In this document: one piece after another, positions 1-12,240 of the stretch
How positions within the stretch are numbered: the stretch's first letter is position 1
Layout of the letters: every line of letters begins with the position of its first letter
From: Terana coerulea
Lineage: Eukaryota > Basidiomycota > Agaricomycetes > Polyporales > Phanerochaetaceae
Assembly (NCBI GenBank): GCA_024811115.1
Contig: JAKOGH010000905.1
Location: forward strand, 1 to 64,000
Direction of reading: 5' to 3'
Length of the DNA: 64,000 nucleotides
The notes under the pieces: model-generated
What the model saw: only the letters and a program-made list of their open reading frames with translations
Told to the model about the DNA's origin: nothing
Database searches by the model: none
Translations under genes and position numbers: made by a program

Positions 1-95
1 GTGCGGCGGGGGGACATTAAGGTCGGCTTGCTTGCCTTCATGTCAATGAAATTCACGAGAAACCGGTGATGTGGTTTAGCAGCAATACTGACACG
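1..95 (+). pseudogene. 3' remnant of an MDR reductase gene, cut by the left edge
   Basis: The first bases read as the end of the large MDR exon (residues GDIK) followed by a splice donor and intron whose sequence resembles the matching intron of the gene at 57196-58511 (GTCGGCTT, then TCATGTC, then GGTTT and AGCA). The expected last exon (PNNIEILPGG in the full copy) is not recognisable beyond about base 95, so the copy looks truncated. It lies just upstream of the group II gene at 846, the same order as the pair at 57-55 kb. Family assignment rests on a short alignment made by eye. Confidence 0.5.
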
Positions 96-350
96 AACAG
101 TTAATAAATTCACCTTTGACCATCTCTCGAATGCAAATGGCGTACCATCAGCGAAAGTGAAGCAAAGGTGGGATGCTAGGTTGGATGCAGGCCGAGCGAA
201 GGCCGAGAGGGATAGACCAACCTTAACCCCACGTAAGTGCTAACAGCGCAAGCGCCGAGTGACTGCTTGGAGATCACTCGCCTATGCATGCGAACCACCT
301 CTGGATCCTGAAGCTTGCCATCGACCACAAATCGACCACTCACTAGTTTC

Positions 351-378
351 AACGCTTTGTCAGGCATACTGCTTTACA
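351..378 (+). promoter_or_regulatory. Conserved upstream block of group II MDR genes
   Basis: Read on the minus strand this block is GTAAAGCAGTATGCCTGACA followed by AAGCGTT. Near-identical blocks lie about 400-500 bp upstream of the group II genes at 48469 and 55007 (blocks at 49513-49550 and 56791-56826). Relative to its gene its orientation is inverted in sequence notation only, because this copy of the gene lies on the + strand. It may be a binding site or simply part of the duplicated flank. Confidence 0.5.
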
Positions 379-767
379 AACGACTTCGCATGCCTTAGTA
401 ATTCCCTACGCATGGCGGCGCAGGATAGTAAGACAAGCTATGCGACATCGACCGAAATTCTAGTCTCCTCGGAACAGACAGCAAAGGACGGTTTAACCTG
501 CGTGGACTACGGATATCGATGCACTGTTGCGAACCTCCAGGTTCAGCGTTCCAACTCCCGAAAGGAGCTCGCTTGGGCACGCAGTTCAAGGCGAGCTGTG
601 TTACTCAACAAGTCTGTCCAGATGGGCAGCGGCGATGCGTACTACAATACCGCAGTGGACCCTGTGAAGAAACCAACGAGGCGATAAATATGGAGCCGAC
701 AGAATTTGGACGCCAGGCTTACTCATTAAAGTACGTGGACACCGGATTAGCAGCAGACTTGGACGCA

Positions 768-774
768 TATAAAG
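768..774 (+). promoter_or_regulatory. TATA box of the 846 MDR gene
   Basis: TATAAAG lies 72-78 bp before the ATG at 846, the spacing also seen for the TATA boxes of the MDR copies at 43.6, 45.8, 50.4, 57.2 and 60.9 kb. Confidence 0.55.
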
Positions 775-845
775 CAGGGCTGAAGTCTTCCCAAGGCTGC
801 ATCCTTACCGCACCAATCTACACACCCAGACACAATCGAGGGTCC

Positions 846-2133
846 ATGTCTGGACAGCAGAAGGCTCTATACCTCCTTGAGAAACAGGGTAAGTTTACCG
901 TTCAGGCGGCCGACATCCCTGAGCCCGCTGCCGGCGAAGTGCTCGTCGAGATTCATGCGACTGCCCTCAACCCTCTCGACTGGAAGATCCAGGTGGTTGG
1001 CTTCTTTATCTCCGAATACCCTGCAATCCTCGGAACGGACGCCGCTGGCATTGTCAAGAAGGTTGGCGAGTGTCTCGAACGTGAAAGTTGGAGACAGGGT
1101 GCGCGGCCCATTGTTATCGCACCACTACCGTGCTTCTCACTGACCGCTATGCAGTCTGTACGAAGGATACTTCACTAACCGCCCTGCTACTTTCCAGCAG
1201 TATGGCATAGTCCCCGCCGAGATTGTTGCCAAGGTACGTCAACTCCTAAAGTCCAAGCACGCGGCTGTGACTCTAAGCAATCCCTTGAAGCTTCCTGATA
1301 GCCTCAGCTTCGAGCAAGGCTCCACCATCCCATTCACTCTGGCTACCGCTGCCATAGCGCTTTATGGCAAGCCGACGGAGCCCCGGGGCGGCGCTGATCT
1401 CACTCCACCGTGGGTTGAGGGCGGCCGCGGCAAGTACGCCGGCCAGCCCTTCCTGGTCATCGGCGGCTCCTCGTCCGCTGGTCAGCACAGTACGCGCTGT
1501 TTCTCTCCATCGATGTTTCGCATGCGACTGACGGCACCCCAGCCATCCAGTTCGCGAAGCTCTCCGGCTCTCGCCCATTATCGCAACCGCGTCGCTGCAC
1601 AACGAGGCGTACCTCAAATCGCTCGGCGCGACGCACGTCATCGACCGCAGGGCGACGCTTGGGCTCGCCGTTGAAGTTATCACGAGTGAGCCCGTGAAGT
1701 ACGTGTTCGACGCGATCTCGGAGGCGGATACGCAGGCGCCCGCGTACGAGGTGCTCGCGCCGGGCGGGACGTTCTTCATCCTGCTCCCGCTCGAGGTGCC
1801 GAAGGAGAAGTTGGGCGACGACAAGCGAGTCGTGTTCCCGTTCGGCTCGGTGCACGTGAAGGAGCAGCGGGAAGTCGGCGCTGCACTGTATGCGGTGCTC
1901 ACGGAGCTGCTCGAGGCCGGCGAGATCAAGGTGCGCTGTGACTGTACCATGGTTGGGGCCATAGTGTACTAAGGAGGGAATGATGCCAGCCGAACAACGT
2001 TGAAGTTCTGCCCAACGGCTTGGAGGGTATTATTGGCGGTCTGGAGAAGCTGAAGAGCGGTGTAGTCAGCGCATCGAAGCTGGTCGGAAAAGCCTCAAGA
2101 GCAGGCTTGAGTGCTGGAATGGACAATCATTAA
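846..2133 (+). pseudogene. Group II MDR reductase copy with frameshifts
   Basis: This is a medium-chain dehydrogenase/reductase of the enoyl-reductase-like group, which uses NAD(P)H and lacks the zinc ligands of alcohol dehydrogenases. Exons are about 846-1100, 1155-1233, 1291-1489, 1543-1930 and 1990-2110, with the same structure as the copy at 55007-56308, its closest relative here. Lesions against that copy: two bases lost near 1077 (within the GEGVTN motif), one base lost near 1573 in the KLSGFSP motif, and one A gained near 2094 that moves the stop from 2108-2110 to 2131-2133. The first donor reads GC rather than GT. With at least three frameshifts it is probably not functional, although some indels could be assembly errors. 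Confidence 0.7.
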
Positions 2134-2513
2134 GTGTAAGTTATGCAGAATTTAAGCCAAATCATTGATGCACTCCCGGCCCGTTCTGTTTTCATGAGCA
2201 GCCTATGACACAACTTAGGGCTTGAGCGTGACTACGTACTCCTGCAGATTTCACACTGCGTTGTGAAATAGCGCCGTGTTAGCTGCATACCGCAGAGCTA
2301 TCATATGTTGCAAAGCCCGGTATGCCGTTGTCTCACATGAACGCTGTACAGCAGCAACGTGAAGTGTCAAAAACAAACAAGGCTGAGAATAGGCGCCTCC
2401 TGCTCGAGTCCATCCCGGCCCGGCCCCCGGGACCCGGACCTTGCGCCTGAAACGATCTGCCACCAAATTTGGTTCACTTGAATCGTTGCGGCCCCGACTT
2501 ACGAGGTGCGAGA

Positions 2514-2519
2514 TATAAG
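2514..2519 (+). promoter_or_regulatory. TATA-like box of the aminotransferase
   Basis: TATAAG lies about 45 bp before the ATG at 2564. No other promoter element was recognised. Confidence 0.35.
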
Positions 2520-2563
2520 ACGGCCATTCTCCTTTGGTAAGTAGCTTTTAAACTCCTTGCATT

Positions 2564-4427
2564 ATGAAGCTCCTGAGCACGCTGAAGACTTTAAGAACGA
2601 CTTTCTCTACAATGGCTCAGGTTGGTTGTCCACAGGATGCGGATCTACAAATTTTGGGTTGAGTCATAGTGTAGATCAAGCATCTCCCAGCCGAGTTCTA
2701 CACGCCCTTTCTCTCAGAGGTGGCAAAAGAGCGGAAGCCATCACCGAGTGAGTCTCCGAACGCCTCCAACATTATTCTGGCAAGTTTAACGGATGATAAC
2801 CTGTAGTTCGCGGACTCTTCCCTCTCGAGTCTCGACCCGGTCTGATCTCTCTGCTGGCTGGCAAGCCAGAACGCCACGACGTTTCCTCTGTCGTCTATCC
2901 AGCTTACTGCCAGATCCCCGACCGAGCCTGGAAAGCAAGTCACGACCGAGCTCAGTGGCAAAGAGCTCGCAGAGGGCCTGCAGTATGGCCCCACCGCCGG
3001 TATCCCTTCGCTGATCGAATGGGTTTACGGCCTGCAAGAACGGATGCACGGCCGCCATAAGGGCGAAGGCTGGCGTATAAGCATCGGATCTGGTTCTCAG
3101 GATGTGATTTACAAGGTGTGAACTCATTCTTGGACGACAACGTTGTGTCTAACTCACCATACTCATTGTGCAGGCGGTAACCGCCATTTTAAACCCGGGC
3201 GATTCTATCCTAGTGGAGTCGCCGGCATATGCGTACGTACCGATTTGAGTAGTGATATCTACGACCTCCTATGCCGACTACTCCACAGCGGCGTTCTTCC
3301 GATGTTTTCTGGGCTACACTGCGACTTAATCGGTGCGTAACGTCTGTATATGCGTCCAAAATATACGCTCACCTCGTCTTCAACTTTCAGAGGTGGAGAC
3401 TGATTCACAGGGCATCCGTTCTGACTCGCTTCGCTCTACACTTGAAAATTGGCCTAAGGATAAACCAAAGCCCAAAGCCCTCTACACTGTTCCTGTGCGT
3501 AATATGTCTGTTTCTTGCAGAATTCATTTGATCATCTATTATATCTAAGTATGGTTGTAACCCTACTGGTATGACCGCCACCATCGAGCGTCGTCGTGAA
3601 GTGCTAGAGCTTGTCAAAGAGCACAACTTCTTAATCCTGGAAGGTGATTGCATCTCTCTTATGAACCCAAAAGTGTCGCTCATGGCAGTCTCAGATGATC
3701 CGTACTTCTACCTGTACTACGGCAGCGCCCTCGAGCACCCTCGTACTTTTCCTTGGAGCTTGAACTGGGCGAAGTGGGCCGTGTCCTACGGTTCGACAGT
3801 CTGTCCAAGATCCTCTCCGCCGGCATTAGGATCGGCTTCATGAGCGGTCCGGAGCCCATCATGACCGCCGTCGACATGCACGCGAGTCTCAAGAATGTTT
3901 CGAGGTGCTCCTTACTGATCACCTTTACACGCAGACCGCCGTGGCTAGTTTGCAGACGTCGTCGCTGACTCAGACGATAACCCATGCGATACTGAGCTCG
4001 TGGGGCTACGACGCATTCAAGATCCACACTGAAAACGTCTCGCAGTTCTACCGGGAGAAGCGGGACGTGTTTGAGACCGCTATGCGCAAGCACCTGACTG
4101 GCCTCGCTGAATGGGCCACGCCGGAAGCTGGCATGTTCTTCTGGTGAGCAGACAGCAACATCTCTACGCAATGTTTCTGATCGCGAGTGCAATAGGTTCA
4201 AGCTGCTCATTGGATCGGACACTGAAGAGGGTGACTCGGAGAGCATCATTCGCACGAACGCCGTCGAGCGCGGTGTGTTGGCCCTGCCCGGTACAGTCTT
4301 TCTTCCCAATGGGCGGAAGACAGCCTATGTGCGCGCATCCTTCAGCCTGCTTCCCCCCGAAGAAGTTGAAGAAGCTATCAAGAGGCTTAGGGACGTTGTT
4401 GTTGAGGCCCGGGAACACAATGATTGA
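2564..4427 (+). CDS. PLP aminotransferase, aromatic / 2-aminoadipate type
   Basis: This is a fold-type I aminotransferase related to fungal Aro8/Aro9 and kynurenine/aminoadipate aminotransferases, which move an amino group between aromatic or branched amino acids and 2-oxo acids. Ten exons splice cleanly: 2564-2620, 2681-2747, 2807-3115, 3174-3232, 3289-3332, 3391-3494, 3550-3643, 3695-3881, 3935-4143 and 4196-4427, about 453 residues. Visible motifs are RKPSPIRGLFPLE near the N-terminus, [25 protein letters not shown] with the PLP lysine, and YVRASFS with the substrate arginine. The first ATG gives [19 protein letters not shown], a basic, possibly mitochondrial leader; the second is at 2612. 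Two indels, +1 near 2868 and -1 near 3730, cancel in length but break the frame between them. The intron after 3881 starts with GC. Confidence 0.8.
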
Positions 4428-4764
4428 TCGATATACATAAACACTCAAAACTCTGCGAGTGGTACAGGTCGTCTAGATTATCTGTCCACGCAATACAATG
4501 CCCATGCCACGTGGGAAGTGAGGATTGCCGCACTTTCATACCTCTACTGTCTCACTGACAGCGTCCAGTTTATACCCTTGATTGTTACAGGCAATGAGGA
4601 GTCAGGCCAGTACAATAACGGTGGCGCACTGCATAGCGGAATCTCCTATTTGCGGCGAATAGACAACTGGGCAGATCTAATTCCAAAGCGCTCAGATGCC
4701 CACTATGCAATGGAATAAGTACGCAGCTCATACACGTAGAGTGGGCAAACTGATGGTGACTCAC
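4428..4764. other. Intergenic gap between convergent genes
   Basis: About 340 bp between the 3' ends of the aminotransferase and the first BTB gene. I see no gene or clear terminator signal. Confidence 0.5.
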
Positions 4765-5846
4765 TCATACTTCGTCTTTGATAATAGGCCAGGGTTCAAT
4801 GCCGAAGAATCCACCAAGCTTTTTCCATGCGGCTTGCCGACGTTCATCCAATACGTTCCTGAGGGCCTCCTTGCACAGATTGCAAGGTCTAGCGGAGGTA
4901 TCTTCATCGCCGGTCTCGTCAATCCACTCCTTGATATCGTCGATCGCATTCGCAGTGTAAATGTACCAGTCGTTGTGCGCAGCTAATGCGAGCAGTCTGA
5001 ATGCCTTCGCGCATGCTTGACGCGTGGCACAATCTTTTGGCCTGATGGATGGGGTGGCAGCAAACTCCACGAAAGCCGCCATCTTCTGTTGATTCTCTTC
5101 TAGCAGTGATTCATATCCTCCAAGACATATCTCCATGTCCGCTTTGCTAAGACGCACAGTTTGCGCGCCATACCGCACACCGTTCACCAGCGCATCCATT
5201 CGAAGGCAGCAGCAGGTGTAGAATGCGGTTGGAAGCAAGGAAGGTACATCCAGCAATCTTGCTAGGTCAACGACAGCGATTGCGTCGCGCTTTGCGATAT
5301 CCAGGGGCCTCTTGTCGCCCCCGATAGCGAACGTGGGGTCCCAGTCGTCGATGTAGGCTGAAGGGAAGCATTGTGAAAGGCGGCTTACAGCCTCGCTAAT
5401 GATTTCCTGGACCTCGTACTTCTTAGCGAGAACTGTAATCGTACGAAGCTCGGAGAACGTGAGCCGGCGTTTGGTGGAGTCGAAGTAGTCACTTCACAAA
5501 TAATCGACATCAGTTGAGCGTAACTCGTATCGACTCGGAGCGGGGTGCTTTACCTTCTTCCTGCGTCATAGAAAATACGGATAAGAATTGCGAGGTCACT
5601 GCCATTGTCCTCTACTCGGAGAACTGGGCACCCTTCCACCTTCGCGGAGGTTGATGGTACGGCCTTGATGAGATCAGGAAAGACCTTCGAGTGCCACCCT
5701 AGCACTCCAGTGTGAAGCTTGAACGTCATTCCTACCGCAGATATCACTATACTTCCATCCTCAAACCACAGCTCCGGATGACGAGGCCCGATCCCTGAGT
5801 CGTGTGCTGGCAGCTGTTCCGCAAGATGCTCCCGCTTCACTGCCAT
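4765..5846 (-). CDS. BTB/POZ-domain protein (copy A)
   Basis: Two exons, 5554-5846 and 4765-5491, joined by a phase-matched GT-AG intron, give about 339 residues. The BTB core is at the N-terminus (motifs LWFEDGSIVI, FKLHTGVLGWHSKVF, LRVEDNGSDLA), followed by a long C-terminal region with conserved CNLCKEAL and KKLGGFFG. BTB domains mediate protein-protein contacts, often as Cul3 adaptors, but no partner can be inferred. The ATG at 5846 keeps the whole BTB domain; an upstream in-frame ATG at 5996 is possible. It faces a broken BTB copy at 6126 across a shared promoter. This unit is paralogous to the pair at 6660-9081. Confidence 0.75.
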
Positions 5847-5993
5847 CTTGCGTTTCTTGCAAGCACTTGGCGTGGCTATGCTACTGTCCGCTCCTGTTCG
5901 GTTCTGAACAGTCGTACAAATCAGCCTGTGAAGGTTGAGAACTTGAAATGATAGGCATGGTTCAACGAGACAACCGGTCGAAGGTTGAATTTC

Positions 5994-5999
5994 CACGTG
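5994..5999. promoter_or_regulatory. CACGTG in the divergent BTB promoter
   Basis: A palindromic CACGTG (E-box/bHLH-type core) lies between divergent BTB copies A and D. The same core sits at 7840-7845 in the homologous spacer of the other pair. Confidence 0.45.
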
Positions 6000-6125
6000 G
6001 ACCTAAGCGGCAAACGCTGACGCCACGAAGGCTCGGATTCCCACACACTGACAGCACACACTCCGAACCATCACTGCATGTCCTCCCGGACAGGGTTCCA
6101 CTTGTCCCACTCTTCGCCCTGACAC

Positions 6126-6480
6126 TTGAGCGACACTGCTGCTTCCACTCACACCGAGTTTCGCATATCCGAAAACGATGAAACTCATACAGAAAAGAGG
6201 AGAAGGACAGCAAAAAGCGAGGACGGAGACCTTCAACGGCACGAGCGATTCTGGTTTGATGATGGCAACGTCGTAATCAGCTCCGACCATGTCTTGTTCA
6301 AAAGTCCATCGGGGGATTATTGCGCTGCACTCCGAAGCCTTCCGAGACATGTTCTCCCTTGTCCGTACAGTCCAGTCCAAATCTAGATTCTCGCGAGCTG
6401 TGAACAGCACGGCGGTATCCCTCTGCCTCACCTACGGCATCAAGTCCATATTATTGAGCACCGTGGGCAAATGAGGTGGT
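6126..6480 (+). pseudogene. Truncated BTB-domain copy (copy D)
   Basis: The reading frame shows HERFWFDDGNVVISSDHVLFK, matching the start of the BTB domain in copy C (7985-9081). One extra A near 6300 then shifts the frame, and the expected continuation VHRGIIALHSEAFRDMF appears in the next frame. There is no in-frame ATG at the expected place, and the rest of the protein, including the second exon, is absent. It is a 5' remnant. Confidence 0.7.
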
Positions 6481-6659
6481 AATGTAGCACAACTACAGAT
6501 AGCAAATAGAATAACGAGATGTCCCATCTATAATCAGATCGACGACCAGGATGCTTGAATGCAGCTTCGTTGCATCTGATGCCGAGGGTTCCATTTCCAC
6601 TATAAAAATGGAATAAGCACACGGCTCACACGGCGTAAATTCATAGCGATTTACTGAGA

Positions 6660-7787
6660 TCATCCGTCATTCACAGTTGGCCAGGGTGCTACGCCAAAGA
6701 GCTCACCAAGCTTTGTCCATGTAGCCCGCTGACGTTCATCCCAAGCCTCTCCGACAGCTTTGGTGCAGAGCTTACAAGGTATCGCAGACATGTCTTCTTC
6801 GCCAATAACGTTTATTTGATTCCTCATACCGTCGATTGCGTTCGCGGTGTACGAGTCAAAGGACTTGTGCATAGCCAATGCCAGCAGACTGAACGCCTTC
6901 GTGCACGCCTGCCGCGTGGCACAACCCTTTGGCAAGAGTGTCGGAGTGGCAGCAAACTCTGCAAACACCGCCGTATTGTGCGTATTCTCTGCTAGCAGAG
7001 ACTCATATCCCCGAAGGCATATTACTAAGTCTGTTTGGCTAAGGCGTACAGTCTCCGCTCCATACTGCACACCTTCCGCTAGACTACCCATCAGAAGACA
7101 GCAACAATCATAGAATGCGGTTGGAAGTAGAGAAGGAAGCGCCCAGCAGCCTTGCCAGGCTAATGACAGCAATTGTATCTGCATGTTCAATCTCTAACGG
7201 TCCCTCGTCTTCGCCTATGGAGTGTGCACTGTTCCAGTCGTCGAGGTCGCCAGAACAAAAATAAGATGAAAGGTGACCGACAGATTGGTCGATGACTTCC
7301 TGTACCGAACTTGAGCTGAGGCTTGTCAGAGTGGAAGTAGTGACTTGATATGCGAACGAAATGAGCCGAGCATAAGTCTCCAGTGATAGATGTTATCTTA
7401 CCTTTTCCCTCCGTCGTAAATTATGCGAATAAGCTTCGCGAGGTCGTCTCCGTCGTCATCCACTCGAAGTACCGGGCATCCTTCCACATTCTCGCAGGCT
7501 GATGTTGAGGTCAATGCCTTGATGAGATCAGGGAAGACCTTCGAGTGCCACCCTAGCACTCCAGAGTGAAGCTTGAATGCTAGCCCCACCGCCGCTACGA
7601 CAATGCTTCCGTCCTCAAACCACAGCTCCGGATGGCGAGGGCCGATATCTGTCTCGCCGTTTGCTGACTCCCGTTCCGCGAAATGCTCGTGCCCTACTTC
7701 CGACTCCTCAACTTTGCATTTCTTTCTAGCGCTCCGCGTGTTCGTTCCGGAGGCGTGCTCGGTCGCCATTGTGAATGGTCGCTCCAA
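6660..7787 (-). pseudogene. BTB/POZ-domain copy B with deletion and frameshifts
   Basis: Exon 1 (about 7401-7787) is open and encodes a good BTB core (LWFEDGSIVVAAVG, LHSGVLGWHSKVF). Exon 2 (6660 to about 7341) keeps the C-terminal region of copy A (LLPTAFYDCCCL, CATRQACTKAF, CKLCTKA), but against copy A it has lost roughly 12-15 residues just after the splice site, with a frame change, and carries a +1 indel near 7135 before SLLPTAF. The full protein cannot be made as read. Its divergent partner is copy C. Confidence 0.65.
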
Positions 7788-7839
7788 AGCTATGAAGGTT
7801 TTGAGTTCGGGACAACCGGCGACTTCATGGTTGAGCTGT

Positions 7840-7845
7840 CACGTG
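7840..7845. promoter_or_regulatory. CACGTG in the second divergent BTB promoter
   Basis: Equivalent of the site at 5994-5999. The flanking sequence, a run close to GCGGCAAAnGCnGACGCCAC, is also shared by the two spacers. Confidence 0.45.
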
Positions 7846-7984
7846 CCAGAGCGGCAAATGCCGACGCCACAAAGGCATGCAGGCCTAGGCACGCTTTTAT
7901 CACGGCCATATCCTCCCGAGCAGGGGTCCCCACGCTACACCCAGCTACTTCAACAATACCACTACTGGGCGCACGAAGGACCTT

Positions 7985-9081
7985 ATGGTAGAACGCGATA
8001 CAGCTCCCAGCGTAAAGAGGCGGAGGACGACCAGCGCCGACGAAAGCGAACTCAAACGACACGAGCGATTCTGGTTCGACGACGGGAACGTCGTGATCAA
8101 CGCAGACCATGTCTTGTACAAAGTCCATCGGGGGATCATCTCGCTGCGCTCCGAAGTTTTCCGAGACATGTTCTCCCTTGCAGTGCGGCAGGACACCGAA
8201 AGCATTGATGAGTGCCCCGTTGTCCACGTGACAGATTGCGTGGATTGGTTCACCAAATTCTTGGCTTTGCTCTACGAAGGCGGAAAAGAGTGCGCCAGCA
8301 TCTGTCTTCTTCACATTTTTTCCTCACAATGATTATTACGATTAGCGAGTACTTCCGCCTCGACATTGCGACTGAGTTTCCAACTGTCCGCGCCATGCTG
8401 TCACTTGCCTTCAAGTACGAAGTAGCATTTGTTCAAGATGAGGCGCTCAGAAGGCTTCGCGTGATATATCCAGGAACCCTAGCGCTATACAACAGGCTGG
8501 CAACGACTCCGATAACCTCAGCAACGTTCCCTCTCAAGGTCGACCACCAAGATAGCATTGCGGTGATTAACTTGGCACGACGCTTCAATTTACCATTCCT
8601 CCTACCAACAGCCTTCTATATCCTGGCTTGTTTGAACCTGCACGTAGTCATGGATAAGGTAGATTATCCCAGCAGCGGATCAGAGGAACTATCACGCGAA
8701 GACAAGGTGCTTGTTTTAAAAGGGGTTCAACACCTACAATCTCAAGTAGTCCTTCAAAGATTCAACATATACAACACCTTCAGGCCAGTGGAAGGGTGCC
8801 AGAACTATCAACACTGCACTACGATCATTTTGAATCTTAGCCTGCAGAAGGCCGCCAACTTTTTCTCAAGTCGAGCATGGGCGCTGGATGAGAGGGGGCC
8901 CGGGAGGTTCATGGCGTATATCAAGTCCTCGGATGGATCACTTTCGCAACACTTGCTGTGCTCTTTGTGCACGAAGGCATTAGCGGTGCAAGTTAACGGT
9001 CATCGCCAGGCTATTTTTGACAAGCTTGGAGAAATCTTTGGCTTAGTTTCTGAAGCCAAAATGGAAGATTCCGTAGACTAG
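7985..9081 (+). CDS. BTB/POZ-domain protein (copy C)
   Basis: Exons 7985-8289 and 8346-9081 give about 346 residues with no lesion. The N-terminus is basic (SVKRRRTTSADESELKRHER), followed by the BTB core (FWFDDGNVVI, VLYKVHRGIISLRSEVFRDMFSL, WFTKFLALLYEGG), then a helical region resembling copies A and B (FLLPTAFYILACL) and a C-terminal CSLCTKAL motif like CNLCKEAL in copy A. The donor is GTGCGC and the acceptor TTAG. It is the intact member of its divergent pair. Role unknown beyond protein interaction. Confidence 0.8.
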
Positions 9082-9844
9082 ACGGATGTCGCTCAAAGTG
9101 AGTATGCTCTCTCTTAGAGCATCTTTGAATGCTGATATATTCCCAGGCTTTCGGAGGAATGCAGTCCTATGTCATGTTACATGTACGTCCCTCAGACTAC
9201 GATTGAAAAAAGTCATTCAGCGTGGGCGTTCTCATTTTGCTCGTGCCACGCTAACTGGGAACACAGTCCTGGGAATAAGTTAAACAGTCAGTTGCTCCGA
9301 TGACGCATTCTTCATACTGGATAATGAGCATCAAAGTGTATTGAGCGCAGGGGCCCGAAGACTGATTTTGTAACGAGTTCATCGCGATTTCCCAAAAATA
9401 GCCACACGAAGTCGCCGCGGCCATACGGCACTTCCTTCAAGGCAAATTTGTCTTGTAAATAAAGCCTGAGTTCACGAGGGCAGCATGATCCTGGCCAGGA
9501 GTACATACACAAGGCCAGACAGCCGCAATATCACGAGCTACGACCAACTAGTTGACCTGAGAGCTTGCCAACTAGAACCACCCTACATGGACGTGAATAG
9601 GACCTAAAGGGGGCGTTGAAGCAGGACCCCGACTAATGCCCCCAGAGCCGCGAACTTGAAAGCGACACACCGGGCACTTATCTAAATAGTTGTTATCTGC
9701 TTACCCTATTTTGGGGGCTTATCTGACGGAAAACTAAAAGCTGCTTTTGTTGTGTTAGACTTACTTACCCGAAATTAACGCGCTCGTCTCGTACCACGGA
9801 CAGCTCGGGAGACGGTGCGGGTTTGTTACGGCCCACCACCTCGT
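9082..9844. other. Intergenic region
   Basis: About 760 bp between copy C and the b5 reductase. Short frames only; no recognised gene. The 3' half is presumably the reductase promoter. Confidence 0.5.
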
Positions 9845-11150
<1,306 letters not shown>

Positions 11151-11476
11151 GGGTTCTGAGGTTGGATTAGATATTTGCGCCTCCTTCAACAGCTGGTGCA
11201 CCTGCTAGATTTACTAAGTAGAATACGGTTAATAGACTCGAGGGTTTGTCTGTCTGTATGGCGCAATCAAGTACGATTCAGAGTGCAAACGAAATGTTGT
11301 GTGAAGACTGGCATATTGTGGCGCAGTACGAGGTTAGGGTTCCTAAACCTGCGACCTGAGTCCGATCAAAGCCACTTGCTTGCTCTCAACCGTCCGCGTT
11401 CAGGTCCGTCACTGACTCACACTGCTTGTCCATATACACATCTACACTCTGTTCTCAGCAGTGTTATCTAGTCAGT
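11151..11476. other. Intergenic region
   Basis: About 325 bp between two + strand genes. It must hold the 3' end of the reductase and the promoter of NAA20; no element stands out. Confidence 0.45.
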
Positions 11477-12240
11477 ATGAGTGTCACGCGACCATTCCGG
11501 GCAACCGACCTGTTCAAGTTCAACAACGTGTATGTGCCACGTCCCGCTACGAGCTGCATTCGCTGACCTAACTAGTAACTTGGACATTTGGACAGAGACT
11601 GTACGTACTTTTCTGTTACTCAGCACTCCACGCTCATATCTGGCTGATTGTATAGTACGGCATTAGTTTCTATCTGAATTACCTCTCTCGCTGGCCAGAC
11701 CTGTGTTGCGTGCAGGAAGCACCGAATGGGCGCATGATGGGCTACAGTACGTTCCTCCGCCCTCTGCTGCTTCCCCATTGCAGCTGACTTGCTCCTCTTA
11801 TCAGTCATTGGCAAAGCCGAAGGCTCTGGTACAGAATGGCACGGACACATCACTGCGCTGACGGTCGCACCCGAATTCCGCCGCCTGAACCTCGCGCACA
11901 AGATGATTGACCTGCTCGAGCTCGTGTCCGACAAGGGCTACAAGGGCTACTTCGTCGACCTATACGTCCGGTGTACGAACAGCGTGGCGATAGGGATGTA
12001 CGAACGCTTGGGGTACAGCGTGTACAGACGAGTGAGGGAGTATTACGGAAGTCTTGGGCTGGGGAGGGCTGGGAAGGACGAGGAAGATGCCTTCGGTGCG
12101 TCCTATAATTTTCTCTTGCGCTGCTCCATCACTAAGTCGTGCTCGCAGACATGAGGAAGCCGCTGTCCCGAGACCCTGGGCGCCGTTCTGTCCGGACAGA
12201 CGGCCGAAAATTCATTGTCAGTGCGCACGATGTGTCGTGA
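11477..12240 (+). CDS. NAA20: NatB catalytic subunit, N-terminal acetyltransferase
   Basis: This GNAT-family enzyme acetylates the start methionine of proteins beginning Met-Asp, Met-Glu or Met-Asn, in complex with Naa25 at the ribosome. Five exons, 11477-11529, 11576-11600, 11656-11746, 11805-12095 and 12149-12240, give 183 residues, close to the usual size. Visible motifs are MSVTRPFRATDLFKFNNVN, SFYLNYLSRWPDL, the acetyl-CoA region HITALTVAPEFRRLNLAH (RRLNLA where many members have RRLGLA), YVRCTNSVAIGMYERLGY, and the C-terminal DMRKPLSRD typical of Naa20. No lesion was found. Confidence 0.95.
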
